From the NCBI RefSeq assembly GCF_041224595.1, contig NZ_JBGFGN010000099.1, positions 1 through 51,750 on the forward strand: a DNA stretch of 51,750 bases, given 5' to 3'. The stretch is from Donghicola sp041224595. GTDB taxonomy: Bacteria > Pseudomonadota > Alphaproteobacteria > Rhodobacterales > Rhodobacteraceae. The notes under the pieces were generated by a model. The model saw only the letters and a program-made list of their open reading frames with translations. It did no database searches and was not told where the DNA came from. The stretch's first letter is position 1. Each line of letters begins with the position of its first letter. Position numbers and translations under genes: made by a program. Shown piece by piece: positions 15,839-23,846 of this stretch.

Positions 15839-17881
15839 ATGCCCCAAATCACCCCACAAATTCGGCTTATGCGCGCCGTCCTGCGCGACTTGGTCGTGGC
15901 CGACGACACAAAGACCTCCATCACCAAACTCGAGAAAAAGAACACGCATCAACCAGTCGGAACTATGCTGATGGCAGCACGTTTCATCAGCACACTGGAA
16001 AAGCCAGACTCGGCGCGCGACTTGGCTGCCCCGATGACAGTCACCGCGCTCATTCACAATGACTCCAACCTGCGCGGTCATTTCATGTCCGCATCGGAAG
16101 CGATCCTCGTAGCACTATCCGACCAGGTTGGTGTCGACCTCATGACAGATCTCAGCGTCATTGCCCTGGAGCTATCTGACCGTAGGGACCGGACGTACCG
16201 GAATGAGCGCTTCCAACACGATCTGGATGATGCACTGGTCCGCGGTAAGAGCGTCCTCACAATTGTCGGCGCTCCAACGGAACTTTCAGACGCTGCACGG
16301 GCGCTTTTGACACGTTCTTACGATTTACCCCCGATCGACGGCCGCATGATCGCAGAGGTCATGCGCGCGCTCGGACGCGCGCCTTCTCGGAAGCTCGCAG
16401 CATGTCTGACCGAACGAGATGCCGCAATCGGATCCCTCCCGGCCGCCATTGTCATCGCGGCCTTGCGCCTCGCCGATCCAGGGAGAACGGTTCGTGTGAT
16501 CCTCGATGCCATCGATCGTCTGAATGCACCCGCGCGGCATGGAATGAGCCTGGAAGATCTCCACTTGACCAAGGAAATCGCAGCGCATTTCCGCGGTATT
16601 GTTGCAGACATCGAGCAATGGAGAGAAGGCAAGCTCGCATGGGAGGACGTTTCGTGCAGCACTTTACTGTATGGCCCTCCGGGCAACGGCAAGACCTCAT
16701 TGGCGTTGGCGCTCGCGGGATCCGCCGGGCTGCATTACGTCAGTGGCTCATATGCCGAGGCACAAGCCGCTGGATCCCTGTCGCATTACCTTGGGGCTAT
16801 GGAGAAGCGCGCAGCAGAGGCCATTGGAAACGCTCCGAGCCTGTTCTTTGTGGATGAACTGGATTCCCTGCCGGATCGTGCAAGAAATCATGCTCACAAC
16901 GACGCGTACATGACCAGTGTCGTGAATCACGCGCTGGAGCTGTTCACGCGGTTGCACCGAACACCCGGTGTCGTTCTGCTCGCTGCAAGCAACCATGTGT
17001 CGAACATTGATCCGGCGCTCATCCGCGCTGGTCGTCTTGATACCCACGTTTATGTTGGACCTCCCGATCGAGCAGGTATCGAAGCGATCCTGCGCAAGCG
17101 CCTGTCATCGTCTGGAGGCACGCTCGATCTGCGGGCAGCCAGCCGACGGCTCGTCGGCATGTCAGGTGCGGATGTCGCAACCACCGCTACGAAAGCAATT
17201 GCAATCGCGCGACGTGCAGGTCGTCTGCTTACCAATGACGACCTAGAGAAAGCCATCAACCGGCCTGTATCAGCGGGTTTCGAAGAACAAATCAGGCGAA
17301 TTGCGATTCACGAGGCCGGCCATGCAGTGGTCCGCGCTGCTGTTGGCCTGCGGCTGCCGGAAAGCGCGGTGCTTTCCACCGAGACGTCGCATGTCTCATC
17401 TCCAGCACCATCAACGCTTCGCCTCCTTGAAGCCGAGCAGGTGACGGCAACAATGCTTGGTGGCCGCGCTGCCGAATTGCTGGTTATGGGGGACGCTTCA
17501 TCTGGCGCGGAGACTGATATCGCGCAAGCAACACGTCTGGCCCTGTTCTCGGAAACACGCATCTGTGTAGGCACCTTGATGCCGATCTATCTCCCGTATC
17601 CCCCCGATCAGCCCGAAACCTGGCCGCCGGAATTGCAAACTGTAGTCCGGAAACGCATGGCTGACGCGCAGAAGCTCGCGCTGCGTGCGGTGCAAGTGAA
17701 CATCGATGTCGTTCGCGCTGTCGCGGATGCCTTGGTGCGCGAGCGTGAACTCGATGCCGAGCAACTCGAGGAGTTGCTGCGACCTGTCTCCTACGTTCCG
17801 CCCGCTTCGGCCACGGCTCCGACCCCACTCGTAGCCCCCCACCTCGGCACTCCCGATGCAGGTCCGGATGCGTCGACCTAG
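15839..17881 (+). CDS. Soluble FtsH-like AAA+ / M41 zinc protease
   Basis: An ATP-dependent protease of about 680 residues. The start is ATG at 15839, with AGGAG 8 nt upstream; the frame also opens at 15770. A helical N-terminal region of some 260 residues without transmembrane segments replaces FtsH's membrane anchor. Walker A is GPPGNGKT (279-286) and Walker B is FFVDE (336-340). The IDPALIRAGRLD segment carries the arginine finger. A zinc HEAGH motif (491-495) and a downstream GRAAELL...SGAETDIAQAT segment supply the third metal ligand, as in M41 peptidases. All catalytic residues seem present. Known: FtsH-family enzymes unfold and degrade proteins. Inferred: a cytoplasmic island version with a dedicated substrate, possibly regulated by or acting on its GIY-YIG neighbour. 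Confidence 0.85.
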   Translation: MPQITPQIRLMRAVLRDLVVADDTKTSITKLEKKNTHQPVGTMLMAARFISTLEKPDSARDLAAPMTVTALIHNDSNLRGHFMSASEAILVALSDQVGVDLMTDLSVIALELSDRRDRTYRNERFQHDLDDALVRGKSVLTIVGAPTELSDAARALLTRSYDLPPIDGRMIAEVMRALGRAPSRKLAACLTERDAAIGSLPAAIVIAALRLADPGRTVRVILDAIDRLNAPARHGMSLEDLHLTKEIAAHFRGIVADIEQWREGKLAWEDVSCSTLLYGPPGNGKTSLALALAGSAGLHYVSGSYAEAQAAGSLSHYLGAMEKRAAEAIGNAPSLFFVDELDSLPDRARNHAHNDAYMTSVVNHALELFTRLHRTPGVVLLAASNHVSNIDPALIRAGRLDTHVYVGPPDRAGIEAILRKRLSSSGGTLDLRAASRRLVGMSGADVATTATKAIAIARRAGRLLTNDDLEKAINRPVSAGFEEQIRRIAIHEAGHAVVRAAVGLRLPESAVLSTETSHVSSPAPSTLRLLEAEQVTATMLGGRAAELLVMGDASSGAETDIAQATRLALFSETRICVGTLMPIYLPYPPDQPETWPPELQTVVRKRMADAQKLALRAVQVNIDVVRAVADALVRERELDAEQLEELLRPVSYVPPASATAPTPLVAPHLGTPDAGPDAST

Positions 17882-17920
17882 GACTACGCGTCAATGCCTG
17901 AACGTTTCCGCCGACCTGTT

Positions 17921-18700
17921 CTACGCCGGCGCTTGCGGCTTTTCAGTCCGGCGCGTCTTGGCAGGCTCCTCCGGCACCAAACTTACAAGCCTCTCGATGA
18001 GGTCATCGATGCGCTTCGCATCGTGATCCCTTTGGCGCCTGGAATCCAGAAGCCGCTCCTCCAACGCGGCTTCGCGCTGCTCGGCCCCCAAGGCGCGTTC
18101 CATCAGGTTCTCGACCCTCCTTTCCAGTTTCGCAATTTCACTTCGCGACGCGCTCGAAAGATCGGCATAGCGTGCTTCGGTTGCACCCCTCTGGTCTTCG
18201 GCTTTTGCCTTCGCGCTTTCCGCCCGCTCGACCCGCTCTTTCATTTCCGACAGTTTCAGTTCGAGCCCCTGAACCTTGGCCTTCATCTCTGCGTCAGCAC
18301 GGGTCTGCTCGTCGCGCTCAGCCACGAGCGCCGCCTTCTCTTTCTCCCAGCTTTCTTCCCGGGCACGCAGGTCGGCACGAAACTCTTCCTCGTGCTCATC
18401 AAACCGCCGATTCAGCCGTTCGATCTCGCGAACGAGGATGGCCTCTTGGATTCCCGCGCTCTCCTGCGCCATCTTCCAGACCTTCAAGGCTGACTGGAGC
18501 GCGTTCTTGACGTATTCGTCCGGCAGATTCTCAATCTCCGCCAGATCGCTTTCGCGCCGCGTCCAGAGCCCCAGATAGGGCGCGACATACCCATGCCTTC
18601 CCACATCAAGCCTGTCCTGCACCTTCCGCACCGAAGGGGCGACGCCCTCAGCCTGCATGGTCTCTGCGGCTGCAAACACAGTTTCGATTTCTACCGTCAT
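17921..18700 (-). CDS. KfrA-like DNA-binding coiled-coil protein
   Basis: A 259-residue protein. The first 100 or so residues (ETVFAAAETMQAEGVAPSVRKVQDRL..) match the KfrA N-terminal DNA-binding domain of plasmid proteins. The rest is a long, highly charged coiled coil (EREIERLNRR..., KAALVAERDEQ..., EKLERRVENLMERALG-type heptads), ending in a basic tail. KfrA proteins are autorepressors linked to plasmid partition and stability. The gene is convergent with the protease gene (39 nt between the stops) and lies 133 bp from nested inverted repeats that could be its operator. On an integrative element it may help maintain an excised form. The family call is good; the function on the island is inferred. 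Confidence 0.8.
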   Translation of the reverse strand: MTVEIETVFAAAETMQAEGVAPSVRKVQDRLDVGRHGYVAPYLGLWTRRESDLAEIENLPDEYVKNALQSALKVWKMAQESAGIQEAILVREIERLNRRFDEHEEEFRADLRAREESWEKEKAALVAERDEQTRADAEMKAKVQGLELKLSEMKERVERAESAKAKAEDQRGATEARYADLSSASRSEIAKLERRVENLMERALGAEQREAALEERLLDSRRQRDHDAKRIDDLIERLVSLVPEEPAKTRRTEKPQAPA

Positions 18701-18832
18701 TATCTCTACCTCTTCAGGATTTCTCCGAAGCTATGCCGCCTGGAGCGGCCTTTCGCCCCTTGGGGCCGAGAGAGATGTGGATAACTTCCGTTCGGCTACA
18801 TCTGTGGTAGCCGCGTGCCGAGCCGGTCGCAA

Positions 18833-18878
18833 ATGCGCAACTGTTGCTACAGTTGCAACAGGGCGAACCGTTGCGCAT
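18833..18878. promoter_or_regulatory. Nested inverted repeats upstream of kfrA-like gene
   Basis: GCAACTGT (18837-18844) pairs with ACAGTTGC (18849-18856). TGTTGC (18842-18847) pairs with GCAACA (18855-18860). ATGCGCAAC (18833-18841) pairs with GTTGCGCAT (18870-18878). Such clustered dyads fit a KfrA autoregulatory operator. It lies between the integrase terminator and the kfrA-like start. Confidence 0.45.
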
Positions 18879-18914
18879 GGCAGCGGCCCCTCCAGCAGAT
18901 CGCAGCCACACAAC

Positions 18915-18945
18915 GAAAAAACCCCGGCTGCGGAGGCAGCCGGGG
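18915..18945 (-). terminator. Rho-independent terminator after island integrase
   Basis: CCCCGGCTGC (18922-18931) and GCAGCCGGGG (18936-18945) form a strong stem. On the minus strand it is followed by a T-run (A-run 18915-18921 on plus), 40 bp after the integrase stop. Confidence 0.85.
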
Positions 18946-18984
18946 CGCGTTGGTTCATCAGAGACTTGCTTTTCAGAAGAGCGA

Positions 18985-21021
18985 TCAGAACAGACGCGGC
19001 AGCGTCAGGATGGCCTGATACAAGGGTCCGAGGGGCTTCTCGGCACGGCGGTATGTCGCCAGGTTCACGTCCCTTGGCTTGTGACCCAGCACATCAAGCC
19101 GATCCAGGTCGGGAATGGCCAAGGTACTGCCGTCATCTTGCCGAAGATTGGCGAAGTGGTCGTTCACGTAATGCCGGAAACCATGACAGGACAGTTTACG
19201 TGGATTGCCGTTCAACGCCTTATCCAAGGACGTCCGCAACATGTAATCTAGTACGTCCCCAAATTTAGGATCATGGGCGTCCTTGTCCTCTGTGACGACA
19301 TGAGCGAGATGGCGAATGTTCTCCGGTACCGCCTGTGGGAAAAGGGCAACCCACTCCCGCTGTCGTGCAGCTTCGACGAATTCGGCAAAACCCAATTCCA
19401 TGAGGTGGGGATGAAGCGGGATTCGCCGACGCCCGGCGGCGTTCTTGAGGCCTCGAAGGTGATTGGGCCGAATATGCACGAAGGGAATGCCGTCTGCGAA
19501 ACCGAAGTCATCCACGAGCAGACCGGCAATCTCGGCACGCCGGGCACCTGTGTACCCCAACAAGAGGTTTACCCAGTAGTGATGGTCTTGGAGCACCAAG
19601 GATCCCGGCTTATGCCTGTTGCCCTTCGACGAGCACCCTTGCCATAGGGAATGTCCGAACAACGCCTGCATCTCATCAAGAGTGAAGGGTTCGCGCTTCT
19701 CGTCATCTGAACGGTCATCAACCGGCACCAGACCGTGCTTGTTCGCAATGAAGTCGGTCACGGTCCCTTCTGATCGCGCGTGGTCGAGCAATGCCATGAG
19801 AGTGTCCACGTGGCGCTGGATGGTCGAGGGTTTCATTCCGCAAGGCTTACCCAACCCCCTGGCTTCCTCCATGATCTCATGGCTCGTCATGTCGAATTCC
19901 GACTTTCGCTTCCAGTACTTCGGGGGCATCCGGGTTTCGAGCAACTTGGAAAACCTGTCGAGGTGGTGCTGCCGGATGTCGGGCATCCTCTGGAGTCCGG
20001 TCAGGTACATGAACAGCGTGACGGATTTCAACTTCTGCTCTTTGGTGTCTTCCTGAGCGGTAGACCGCCAGATCATCCGGACGGCAGTCCCGGCAATGTC
20101 ATCGCCGAAGCTGCGCTCGACGACAACATTCTCTGCGGACCCGTCGAACTCCTCGTCCTTCGGCTGCAGGCGCGCCGCATCGAACTGCGCGAGGATTGCG
20201 GTCCCGGTCATCTTCCCTTCGATCAAGGAGACGCCCGGTGTGAGGATTGGTTGTGCAGAGGGCGATGCCTGCTGCATAGCAATGGTCGTGGGCTGAGGGG
20301 CTACCGAGACCGTGGGCATTACCTGTTCGACAGATGGTGCGGTGACCGCCGAGCCGCCGACAGCTTCCTGCATCAGACCACGGAGCAAGGAAACGGCGGC
20401 GTCACGGGCACCTTCGGCATTGTGCAGCGGGACGGTCTCCGCGGCTTCGTGTGATGCCATGCGCGCTTCGATTGCCGCCCACCGCAACTGGAGAACATCA
20501 AGCTGCGTCAGGGCACGCCCGACCTGCGCCCGCTTCTGGATTTCGGCGTTGAAGCCGGGCGAGATGAACTCGCGGAACATCCCCGCCTGGATCTCTTGCG
20601 CCAGCGCCCTCTCATCCTCTTCCAGAAGGTTCAGCCGCTCCGGGGCCATCTCCTCCCGCAGCCCGTCCTCGACCAGTCCGCGCAGCACAAAGGTTTCCAG
20701 ACGATTCCGCTGGGCCTTCTCCGCCGTCAAACTCCCATCCATGCGCTCGACCATGCGCGTACGACGCACCGACGACACACAACGGCTGAGCTCGGCCTTG
20801 AAAAAGGCCGCCACATCCGCTTCGGGCAAGTCGATATGAAGGTCGTCGTCGAGCATCCGGTCCATGTGTGCAGTCAGTTGCACGCATAACCTAATCGCTG
20901 CCGCGCGATCCGTCGTCCCCAAGGAGACCATCACCGGCACATGAGGTGTGGATAACCTCGGGATGCGACGTCGGAAATAGAACCGTCCGCGTCTGGCGCA
21001 GAGGTACGGGGTGGTGACCAT
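18985..21021 (-). CDS. int: Site-specific tyrosine integrase of the island
   Basis: A recombinase of 678 residues that would insert and excise the island at tRNA-Gln. The N-terminus (YLCARRGRFYFRRRIPRLST) is DUF6538-like, followed by a long helical region. The catalytic domain shows the R of TGARRAEIAGL, HGFRH, the H of LGHKPRDVNLATY and a terminal Y-containing segment. The ATG at 21021 has AAGGA about 9 nt upstream. The gene points away from the tRNA and starts 158 bp from the att repeat, the standard layout. It ends at a strong terminator. It is longer than phage integrases but typical of this island type. It appears complete, unlike the related truncated copy at 140-1021. Confidence 0.92.
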   Translation of the reverse strand: MVTTPYLCARRGRFYFRRRIPRLSTPHVPVMVSLGTTDRAAAIRLCVQLTAHMDRMLDDDLHIDLPEADVAAFFKAELSRCVSSVRRTRMVERMDGSLTAEKAQRNRLETFVLRGLVEDGLREEMAPERLNLLEEDERALAQEIQAGMFREFISPGFNAEIQKRAQVGRALTQLDVLQLRWAAIEARMASHEAAETVPLHNAEGARDAAVSLLRGLMQEAVGGSAVTAPSVEQVMPTVSVAPQPTTIAMQQASPSAQPILTPGVSLIEGKMTGTAILAQFDAARLQPKDEEFDGSAENVVVERSFGDDIAGTAVRMIWRSTAQEDTKEQKLKSVTLFMYLTGLQRMPDIRQHHLDRFSKLLETRMPPKYWKRKSEFDMTSHEIMEEARGLGKPCGMKPSTIQRHVDTLMALLDHARSEGTVTDFIANKHGLVPVDDRSDDEKREPFTLDEMQALFGHSLWQGCSSKGNRHKPGSLVLQDHHYWVNLLLGYTGARRAEIAGLLVDDFGFADGIPFVHIRPNHLRGLKNAAGRRRIPLHPHLMELGFAEFVEAARQREWVALFPQAVPENIRHLAHVVTEDKDAHDPKFGDVLDYMLRTSLDKALNGNPRKLSCHGFRHYVNDHFANLRQDDGSTLAIPDLDRLDVLGHKPRDVNLATYRRAEKPLGPLYQAILTLPRLF

Positions 21022-21091
21022 GACGACCGTCCTTCAAGTCGGTCATCACTTCGGAACTATCGGCGCCCACGTTAAAGGTCTGTGTGACCCC

Positions 21092-21113
21092 GTGTGTAAA
21101 CGCTTGTGTAACC
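21092..21113. repeat. Putative integrase arm-type binding sites, right end of island
   Basis: GTGTGTAAAC and TTGTGTAACC stand 12 bp apart between the integrase start and the att repeat, with a further TGTGTGACC at 21081. The 22-bp unit matches 1240-1261 at the other island end at 18 positions, in the same orientation. Confidence 0.4.
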
Positions 21114-21178
21114 TGCACCTCAGCCCTACCGAGCCGGTTGGGCCAACCTACTGAAATCACTGCGACTTTCGGAGATAT

Positions 21179-21253
21179 TGGCTGGGGTGGTAGGATTCGA
21201 ACCTACGGTGCGCGGTACCAAAAACCGGTGCCTTACCACTTGGCTACACCCCA
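21179..21253 (-). tRNA. tRNA-Gln (anticodon TTG)
   Basis: The 75-nt cloverleaf starts TGGGGTG on the minus strand and ends CACCCCA-G-CCA. The D arm is GCCAAGTGGTAAGGC, the anticodon loop TTTTGGT gives TTG (Gln), and the T arm is GTAGGTTCGAATCCTAC. The anticodon stem has one C-C mismatch at its outer pair. CCA is encoded. Its last 18 bases are the attachment site shared with 1142-1159, so island insertion leaves the tRNA intact. Confidence 0.93.
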
Positions 21254-21339
21254 GTAGCAGTGTGTGGCGGTGTTTACTCAAAGCCGTTGGGGGCCGCAAG
21301 GGGGGTGAAGTAAAAAAATCACCCCAATTTCGATTTTTC

Positions 21340-21873
21340 TCAATCGAAGACTTCGTCCGCTTTGACGCCCCAGATTCCAGCCTTGGGAGTCCAGCCGCGG
21401 TAGTCTGCAACGCGCAACTCGCACCACGTGGGAATGCACTCGACGATTTGGGCTATCACCCCCTTTTCCAGTCGTGCGATCTCTGTCGAGCGCAAGTCGG
21501 GGCTGGCAAAAAGGCTGACCGTCTCTTCGCTCACGAGGGCCGTGCGGCGACCCGAGAGCAGGGCGTAGTGAATCCAACCGCCAGCGCCATCATGGTCGCG
21601 AATGCGGCGCCAGTGTCCGTATTCCGCTGTGACTTCAACGGGCAAGTCCTTGCGCTTGAACTCCCAATCGACGCGGTGTGTTTGGCTGGGGCCGCGGCGC
21701 ACGTTGGCTTTGGACGATTTGATCGAGACAAAGCGGGGGAGGGGTAGGTTGGTGACGGGGCCGCGCGCCTCTTCCTCGGGCGCGGGTTGTGCGTCTTGGG
21801 CGAAGATGGGGGTATTGGTCAGGAGAGCGGCGATTAGAGCCGCGCCAAGGAGTGGAAATCCGCGAAAGGTCAT
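21340..21873 (-). CDS. Exported SH3-domain protein
   Basis: A 177-residue protein. Starting at ATG 21873 (MTFRGFPLLGAALIAALL) gives a clean signal peptide ending near TPIFA; a longer frame exists but would hide it. The mature part holds two bacterial SH3-like segments (SSKANVRRGPSQTHRVDWEF..., then VSLFASPDLRSTEIARLEKG...), with GWIHYALLSG and GWTPKAGIWGV between and after. Such proteins sit in the periplasm and bind peptidoglycan or proteins. It is divergent from the dehydrogenase gene (98 bp apart) and is the first chromosomal gene beyond the tRNA. Confidence 0.8.
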   Translation of the reverse strand: MTFRGFPLLGAALIAALLTNTPIFAQDAQPAPEEEARGPVTNLPLPRFVSIKSSKANVRRGPSQTHRVDWEFKRKDLPVEVTAEYGHWRRIRDHDGAGGWIHYALLSGRRTALVSEETVSLFASPDLRSTEIARLEKGVIAQIVECIPTWCELRVADYRGWTPKAGIWGVKADEVFD

Positions 21874-21971
21874 CTGCTCTTTGTCTTTTTTCAGTGGGGT
21901 TCTTGTGCTGGCCCGTATCATGGGACACTCTGCCAGCAACAGCGCGATATGGAAAGATGCGGAGGTTCCGA

Positions 21972-22958
21972 ATGCCATCAGAGCGTTTGAAAGTTGTTGT
22001 GACGCGACGCCTGCCAGAAGCAGTCGAAACGCGGATGAAAGAACTTTTCAATGTAACTTTGCGTGAGAACGATCAGCAGATGAGTCGCGAGGAATTGGTC
22101 GCGGCCATGAAGGATGCGGATGTTCTGGTGCCGACACTGACCGATACTTTGGATTCGTCGGTGTTGTCGTCAGCGGGCGATCGGCTGAAGCTGATTGCAA
22201 ACTACGGGGCGGGCATTGACCATATCGACGTTCATACCGCGCGTCAGCGAGGCATTCTGGTGTCGAATACCCCCGGCGTGGTTACCGAAGATACGGCGGA
22301 CATGACGATCGCGCTGATTCTGGCAGTCACGCGCCGTATTCCCGAAGGTCTGGCGACCATGCAGTCTGGGGATTGGGCCGGTTGGGCGCCGACGGCCCTG
22401 CTCGGGGGCCGCGTAGGTGGCCGCCGCTTGGGTATTCTGGGAATGGGCCGGATCGGTCAGGCGGTTGCGCGGCGGGCCAAGGCATTTGGCATGCAGGTGC
22501 ACTACCACAATCGTCGCCGCTTGCGCCCCGAGATCGAGGACGAGCTGGAGGCGACCTACTGGGAGAGCCTCGATCAGATGGTGGCACGGATGGACATCAT
22601 CTCGATCAACTGTCCGCACACGCCCGCGACATTCCACCTGATGAATGCGCGGCGCTTGAAGTTGATGAAACCGAATGCGGTGATCGTGAACACTTCGCGG
22701 GGCGAAGTGATCGATGAGAATGCTCTGACGCGGATGCTGCGCGCGGGCGAAATTTCAGGCGCGGGTCTGGATGTGTTTGAGCATGGCCACCAGATTAACC
22801 CGCGTTTGCGCGAGCTGAACAACGTGGTGCTACTGCCGCACATGGGCTCGGCGACGATCGAGGGGCGTTTGGAAATGGGCGAGAAGGTCTTGCTGAACGT
22901 CAAAACCTTTGCCGATGGACATCGTCCACCGGATCTGGTGGTGCCGGCAATGCTCTGA
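21972..22958 (+). CDS. D-2-hydroxyacid dehydrogenase (glyoxylate/hydroxypyruvate reductase type)
   Basis: An NAD(P)H-dependent oxidoreductase of 328 residues. The Rossmann motif LGILGMGRIGQAVARR binds the cofactor. The catalytic arginine is in NTSRGEVID, the glutamate in the segment after LDVFEHG, and the histidine in LLPHMGSAT. The start is ATG at 21972 (MPSERLKVVVTRR) with GGAGG 6 nt upstream. The best fit is glyoxylate reductase, removing glyoxylate or hydroxypyruvate; related enzymes use other 2-keto acids. It is a single gene ending at a terminator shared with panB on the other strand. Confidence 0.88.
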   Translation: MPSERLKVVVTRRLPEAVETRMKELFNVTLRENDQQMSREELVAAMKDADVLVPTLTDTLDSSVLSSAGDRLKLIANYGAGIDHIDVHTARQRGILVSNTPGVVTEDTADMTIALILAVTRRIPEGLATMQSGDWAGWAPTALLGGRVGGRRLGILGMGRIGQAVARRAKAFGMQVHYHNRRRLRPEIEDELEATYWESLDQMVARMDIISINCPHTPATFHLMNARRLKLMKPNAVIVNTSRGEVIDENALTRMLRAGEISGAGLDVFEHGHQINPRLRELNNVVLLPHMGSATIEGRLEMGEKVLLNVKTFADGHRPPDLVVPAML

Positions 22959-23006
22959 TCTGCGTGTGCCGGGCGCTGGCACAGGTGGGTATTTATACCA
23001 AGAAAG

Positions 23007-23030
23007 AGGGGGCCGCTGTGGCCCCCTTGT
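23007..23030. terminator. Terminator between dehydrogenase and panB
   Basis: AGGGGGCC (23007-23014) and GGCCCCCT (23020-23027) form a stem between two convergent genes, with TTGTTCGTTCTT after it on the plus strand. A small GGTATTTATACC palindrome (22988-22999) and AAGAAAGAGG precede it, part of a repeated intergenic motif. Confidence 0.8.
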
Positions 23031-23036
23031 TCGTTC

Positions 23037-23846
23037 TTAGCGGTAGACTTCGTCTTCAGTGGGGAAGGCGCGGGATTTCACGTCCGCTGCGTAGTCGCTG
23101 ACCGCCTGTTCGATCATCGGACCAAGCTGGCCGTAGACCTTTACGAATTTCGGGGTCCACGGGTTCAGACCCAGCATGTCCTCGAGCACCAGAATCTGAC
23201 CGTCGCACTCGGCGCTGGCTCCAATGCCGATGGTGGGGATGTCGATCTGTTTTGTGATCCTTGCCGCCAGTGGTTCGACCATGCCCTCGAGCACAATGGC
23301 AAAGGCGCCGGCTTCGGAGACGGCCTTGGCGTCTTCTTCGTGCAAGGGCCAGCTGTCCTCATCGCGGCCTTGAGTTTTAAAGCCCCCAAGAACGTGGCTC
23401 GATTGCGGCGTCAGGCCGATATGAGCCATCACGGGGATGCCGCGTTCGGTCAGGAAGCGGATGGTTTCTGCCATGCGCTTACCGCCCTCGAGTTTTACTG
23501 CGCCGCAGCCCGTTTCCTTCATGATGCGGGCCGCGTTGCGGAAGGCGATGTTGGGGCTTTCTTCATAAGTCCCGAAGGGCATGTCGACGACGATCAGCGC
23601 CTTTTGGGTGCCACGCACCACAGCTTTGCCGTGCATGATCATCAGGTCGAGCGGAACGCCAACGGTCGATTCCATGCCGTGCATCACCATGCCAAGGCTG
23701 TCGCCCACCAGAATGAAATCAGCGTGCTTGTCGACGATAGCGGCGGTGTGCGCGTGATAGCTGGTCAGCGAGACGATCGGCTCGCCCCCTTTGCGCTGTG
23801 CAATCTGGGGGACAGTGGTGCGGCGGACCTGTTTCTGTGCGCTCAT
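23037..23846 (-). CDS. panB: 3-methyl-2-oxobutanoate hydroxymethyltransferase
   Basis: First committed enzyme of pantothenate synthesis. It transfers a hydroxymethyl group from methylene-THF to ketoisovalerate, in the cytoplasm. The 269-residue length is normal. Recognised from SLTSYHAHTAAIVDKHADFILVGDSLGMV, VVDMPFGTYE, AHIGLTPQS and DGQILVLEDMLGL, including the metal-binding aspartates. The start overlaps the panC stop by 4 nt (ATGA), so the two are translationally coupled as panC-panB. Confidence 0.95.
   Translation of the reverse strand: MSAQKQVRRTTVPQIAQRKGGEPIVSLTSYHAHTAAIVDKHADFILVGDSLGMVMHGMESTVGVPLDLMIMHGKAVVRGTQKALIVVDMPFGTYEESPNIAFRNAARIMKETGCGAVKLEGGKRMAETIRFLTERGIPVMAHIGLTPQSSHVLGGFKTQGRDEDSWPLHEEDAKAVSEAGAFAIVLEGMVEPLAARITKQIDIPTIGIGASAECDGQILVLEDMLGLNPWTPKFVKVYGQLGPMIEQAVSDYAADVKSRAFPTEDEVYR

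Larger units (their letters stand above)
1142..21196. mobile_element. Integrative and mobilizable island of about 20 kb in tRNA-Gln
   Basis: Seen: 18-bp direct repeats at both ends, one being the 3' end of an intact tRNA-Gln; a full-length tyrosine integrase reading away from the tRNA at the right end; a MobC/relaxase-like module; and a KfrA-like protein. Cargo is a four-gene type III restriction cluster and a protease/nuclease gene set. There are no conjugative pilus or coupling genes, so any transfer would need a helper. Known: tRNA 3' ends are usual targets of such integrases. Inferred: the island is an integrative mobilizable element placed in tandem with an older one on its left. Confidence 0.8.
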
